A DNA stretch of 64,000 bases, taken from positions 992,001 through 1,056,000 of the forward strand of contig NZ_JACSEU010000001.1 of assembly GCF_014334335.1 (NCBI RefSeq). The letters are read 5' to 3'. Source of the stretch: Treponema sp. Marseille-Q3903. GTDB lineage: Bacteria; Spirochaetota; Spirochaetia; Treponematales; Treponemataceae. Each line of letters opens with the position of its first letter. Positions within the stretch are counted from its first letter, which is position 1. Below, in pieces: positions 61,303 to 64,000 of this stretch. Under the pieces are notes generated by a model. That model did no database searches, had not been told where the DNA came from, and was given only the letters and a program-made list of their open reading frames with translations. A program made the translations under genes and the position numbers.

Positions 61303-63348
61303 ATGTCTATCGATAAAATGCGTAACATCGGCATTATGGCTCATATTGATGCCGGCAAAACTACAACAACGGAACGTATTCTTTTTTATACCGGGAAAAT
61401 TCATAAAATCGGTGAAATTGATGACGGCCAGGCAACAATGGACTGGATGGCTCAGGAGCAGGAACGAGGAATTACAATCTGTTCCGCCGCAACAACAACT
61501 TACTGGAAAAATTATCAGATAAATATCATCGACACCCCAGGACACGTTGACTTTACAGCGGAAGTTGAACGTTCTCTGCGTGTCCTCGATGGAGCAGTTG
61601 CTGTTATATGCGCTGTAGATGGTGTTCAACCACAGACAGAAACAGTTTGGAAACAGGCAGATGAATTTAATGTTCCTCGAATATGTTTTATGAACAAGAT
61701 GGATAGAATTGGAGCAGATTTTTTCGGTTCAATGGAAGATGTTCATGAAAAGTTCGGAGTAGACTGCCTCACGCTTCAAATTCCAATCGGACAGGGACCT
61801 GATTTTGAAGGTGTAATTGATTTATTAAACATGAAAGAAATCCGCTGGCATCAGGAAGATGAAGGCGAAACTTTTGACATTACAGACATTTCAGATACGG
61901 AAAAAGCAAATGCACAAGAATGGCGTTCAAAACTAGTAGAAACTGTAGCCGGCTCAGATGATGAACTTATGGAAATATATCTTGAAGGCGGAGAAATCTC
62001 GATTGAACAGCTCAAAAATGCCATAAGAAAAGGGACAATCGCACGGACTTTTGTTCCATTTGTTATGGGAAGTGCGCGTCACAACCAGGGAGTTCAACTG
62101 CTTATAGATGCAATCGTCGATTATCTTCCAGCTCCTACAGATGTTCCTTTTGCAAAAGGAATTAAGATTAAAAAAGACCAACAGGAAGTTATAGAAGTTC
62201 CTTGTGACGCAACAAAAATGCCGCTCGGTCTTGTATTTAAAATTCAATACGACCGCGAAATGGGCTCCCTTTGTTACGTTCGCATGTATTCGGGAAAAAT
62301 CAATTCAGGCATGCAGCTTTACAACATCAACAAAAAGAAGCGGGAGCGCGTAAACAGAATATTGCGCATGCATGCAGATAAATCTGAACAGATCGACAAC
62401 ATACAAGCCGGCGACATAGCTGTTTTTATAGGACTAAAATTCGCTCAGACAGGTGACACAATCGGGACAGAAGCGTTCAATGTGCTTCTTGAGCAGCCTA
62501 AATTTCCACAGCCTGTCATCTCCGTCGCACTTGAACCTGAGTCTATGTCTGAAAAAGATAAGATGAATGAAACACTCGAAATTTTGAGCCGTGAAGATCC
62601 GACGTTCACAAGTCATGAAGATCCTGAAACTGGGCAGCTTATAATTTCGGGGATGGGTGAACTTCATCTTGACGTTCTTGTGACACGTATGAAAGATGAT
62701 TTTGGTGTAAAATGCAATGTCGGCGCTCCTCAAGTTACATATCGAGAGTCTGTCGGCAGCAGTGCACAGGCATCTGAAAAATTTGAAAAGATTCTTGGCG
62801 GAAAAGAAAATACAGCTGGAATCACAATTCAAGTTGAAAAACGCGAGCAGGGCAGCGGAAACTCTTATGAAGTTACGTGCCATCATGCAAATGTTCCAGA
62901 TGAAATTATGGAAGCTCTTGAGAATGGCTTTAAATCTGCTCTAAATTCGGGAATTGTTTACGGCTATCCGTGTACAGACATTGGAATAAAAGTGACAAAT
63001 ATAGAATATGATGAACTGACTTCAACGACTTTTGCCTTTGAAGCATGTGCATCGCAAGTCTTTGACAAAGCTTGTAAAGCGGCAGACCCACAGATACTGG
63101 AACCGGTTATGAACGTCGATATCTCGTGTCCAAAAGAGTTTGTAGGACCGGCATCAAGCCAGCTGAGTCAGCGCGGTGGAAACATCATTGGACAGGATTC
63201 AAAAGCTTCAGGAGAAGTAATCCACGCACAGGCACCGATGGCAAACATGTTCGGTTTTACAACAAATCTCCGCTCTGTTACGCAGGGACGGGCAAGTTTC
63301 AGCATGGAGTTCAGCCACTTTCAAGTAAAAATCGGTGGGCTGGGTTAA
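61303..63348 (+). CDS. fusA: Elongation factor G
   Basis: The 681-residue GTPase is EF-G, which moves tRNAs and mRNA after peptide transfer: GHIDAGKTT-type P-loop (AHIDAGKTTTTERIL near 13-27), DTPGHVDF near 78, and NKMDRIGADFF near 132. Domains II to V follow (MSGMGELHLDVLVTRM near 450). Its length fits the main EF-G rather than the long tetracycline-protection proteins. CTGGAG lies ahead of the ATG. Spirochaetes often carry two EF-G genes, so this may be one of a pair. Confidence 0.95.
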   Translation: MSIDKMRNIGIMAHIDAGKTTTTERILFYTGKIHKIGEIDDGQATMDWMAQEQERGITICSAATTTYWKNYQINIIDTPGHVDFTAEVERSLRVLDGAVAVICAVDGVQPQTETVWKQADEFNVPRICFMNKMDRIGADFFGSMEDVHEKFGVDCLTLQIPIGQGPDFEGVIDLLNMKEIRWHQEDEGETFDITDISDTEKANAQEWRSKLVETVAGSDDELMEIYLEGGEISIEQLKNAIRKGTIARTFVPFVMGSARHNQGVQLLIDAIVDYLPAPTDVPFAKGIKIKKDQQEVIEVPCDATKMPLGLVFKIQYDREMGSLCYVRMYSGKINSGMQLYNINKKKRERVNRILRMHADKSEQIDNIQAGDIAVFIGLKFAQTGDTIGTEAFNVLLEQPKFPQPVISVALEPESMSEKDKMNETLEILSREDPTFTSHEDPETGQLIISGMGELHLDVLVTRMKDDFGVKCNVGAPQVTYRESVGSSAQASEKFEKILGGKENTAGITIQVEKREQGSGNSYEVTCHHANVPDEIMEALENGFKSALNSGIVYGYPCTDIGIKVTNIEYDELTSTTFAFEACASQVFDKACKAADPQILEPVMNVDISCPKEFVGPASSQLSQRGGNIIGQDSKASGEVIHAQAPMANMFGFTTNLRSVTQGRASFSMEFSHFQVKIGGLG

Positions 63349-63374
63349 ACAGACTGAAGTTTTTAGGCTATAAT
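63346..63374 (+). promoter_or_regulatory. Promoter of the response-regulator gene, leaderless layout
   Basis: TAAACA at 63346-63351 and a perfect TATAAT at 63369-63374 are 17 bp apart, with 7 nt to the ATG at 63382. The promoter overlaps the fusA stop codon. Confidence 0.55.
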
Positions 63375-63381
63375 GAAAGTG

Positions 63382-63708
63382 ATGAAAAACTTGATCCTTA
63401 TTGATGATCACAAAATGCTTAGAAAAGGAATTTCTGCATATTTTACTGAAAATTCGAAGTGGAATGTGATTGCGGAAGCAGAAAGCCTTGATGATATGCC
63501 TGATATTCTGAAAAAAATCGGAGAAAATCCTTACATGTTAAACAAAACTGATGGAGACAGAGTTCAAAATATTGCCGATAATTCTGAGCGAGTTTTTCAA
63601 TCTGCAACAAAATGTTCGGATTCTGATAATGAAGAAAATTGCACGGTCGCTGTTGTTGACATTCAGATAATCTGTACTGCCTGTAATCTTCGCCGCTTTT
63701 TATTTTAA
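63382..63708 (+). pseudogene. Response-regulator receiver domain, truncated
   Basis: The frame starts MKNLILIDDHKMLRKGISAYF (given in parts: acidic pair in IDDH near 8-10), the receiver start, followed by a charged insert of about 35 residues and AVVDIQI, the phospho-Asp strand. Right after DIQI the receiver pattern ends, and the last 11 residues come from the opposite strand of the PRiA4-like gene. The rest of the receiver and the HTH output domain are missing. The long insert before the phospho-Asp is unusual. Confidence 0.72.
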
Positions 63709-64000
63709 ATGCTTTTTTTATCGCTCTAAGACCATCTGTTCCGCCACAATCTTCTATAATCCCAAGTCCGGTTCCTTCTAAAACAACAGGAAGAGAAGTT
63801 GTTGGAATGTCTGTAAGGAAATCGTCTTTTTCAAGCGTCAATTTGATTTTCCAGCCGTCACCAAAATCATAAAAAAAGTCTATTTCATGATTTTTTTTAT
63901 TCAAAAACTTGATAATTTTTACGGAATATGCCTCAAAACGTTCCGGAGGCTGTATTCCAAGTTCTTTAAGCATAAATTCATCATCAGCGCAATCCATTTG
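63665..64000 (-). pseudogene. PRiA4/IS1096-ORF3-like protein, cut at both ends
   Basis: On the minus strand a frame enters from the window edge. It carries DCADDEFMLKELGIQPPERF, FFYDFGDGWKIKLTLEKDD, and VVLEGTGLGIIEDCGGTDGL, the hallmark of plasmid pRiA4b ORF-3/IS1096 ORF3-like proteins. Similarity runs out after EDYRQY near 63670, where the sequence becomes antisense to the response regulator (the frame goes on to 63443 without meaning). The start lies outside the window. Confidence 0.75.

Noticed and set aside
63443-63664. C-terminal part of the minus-strand frame as coding
   Set aside because: It is antisense to the response regulator, shows no family pattern, and begins only after the PRiA4-like motif ends.
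1-64000. Prophage or conjugative element
   Set aside because: No integrase, terminase, capsid, relaxase or type-IV secretion gene was found, only a MITE-like element and an IS1096-ORF3-like fragment.
1-64000. tRNA, rRNA or known riboswitch genes
   Set aside because: Gaps were read for tRNA arms, T-loop sequences and known aptamer cores; none could be supported.

Overview
The window reads as chromosome of a low-G+C host-associated spirochaete, most likely a Treponema of the gut/oral type. The reasons are two methyl-accepting chemotaxis proteins, a BspA-type leucine-rich protein, many short lipoproteins, a pullulanase lipoprotein, and isoleucine-pathway genes (cimA, ilvD) beside fusA. The genus is an inference; no rRNA or tRNA gene was seen to confirm it.

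Layout. 1-4.3 kb: partial ankyrin-repeat protein, rhodanese lipoprotein and a chemoreceptor, followed by a 145-bp hairpin repeat in three copies. 4.8-11.8 kb: accessory segment with a zinc-type macrodomain hydrolase and, 4 kb on, a class-M sirtuin. Between them lie a TudS-like desulfidase, a membrane-protein gene broken by a miniature inverted-repeat element, a macrodomain remnant, a flavoprotein, a GNAT and an isoprenylcysteine-methyltransferase-like protein. 11.9-20.1 kb: SH3 protein, glycosyltransferase, broken HD-GYP gene, BAAT-like hydrolase, an SDR, and a 1044-residue fusion of a sugar transporter to a family-2 glycoside hydrolase. 20.1-31.6 kb: about fifteen small genes, all on + and mostly of clostridial flavour, with several broken genes and partial duplicates between them. 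31.8 kb: a gpmA that looks streptococcal. 32.7-35.4 kb: pulA on the minus strand. 35.6-44.2 kb: second accessory stretch with TetR remnant, truncated quinone reductase, ALDH, fragments of genes from the 5-8 kb region, an esterase with Cys in place of Ser, and a P-loop/hydrolase/EamA/methyltransferase run.

44.4-64 kb looks like resident spirochaete chromosome: lipoprotein; a solute-binding lipoprotein paired with a Cache chemoreceptor; uracil permease; GNAT; Mbeg1-like protein; a FHA-phosphatase-kinase operon; cimA, LRR protein, ilvD, fusA; and a cut response regulator facing a cut PRiA4/IS1096-ORF3-like gene at the edge.

Themes. (1) Reversible ADP-ribosylation parts (macrodomain, SirTM) sit in one accessory segment. 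(2) Many accessory genes are bordered by partial copies of a neighbour, without any transposase or integrase, so single-gene gain seems to proceed by a route not explained by known mobile elements here. (3) Five genes have a -10 hexamer 6-7 nt from the start codon and no ribosome-binding site, so leaderless transcripts are predicted. (4) Hairpin-mosaic repeats fill several intergenic gaps.
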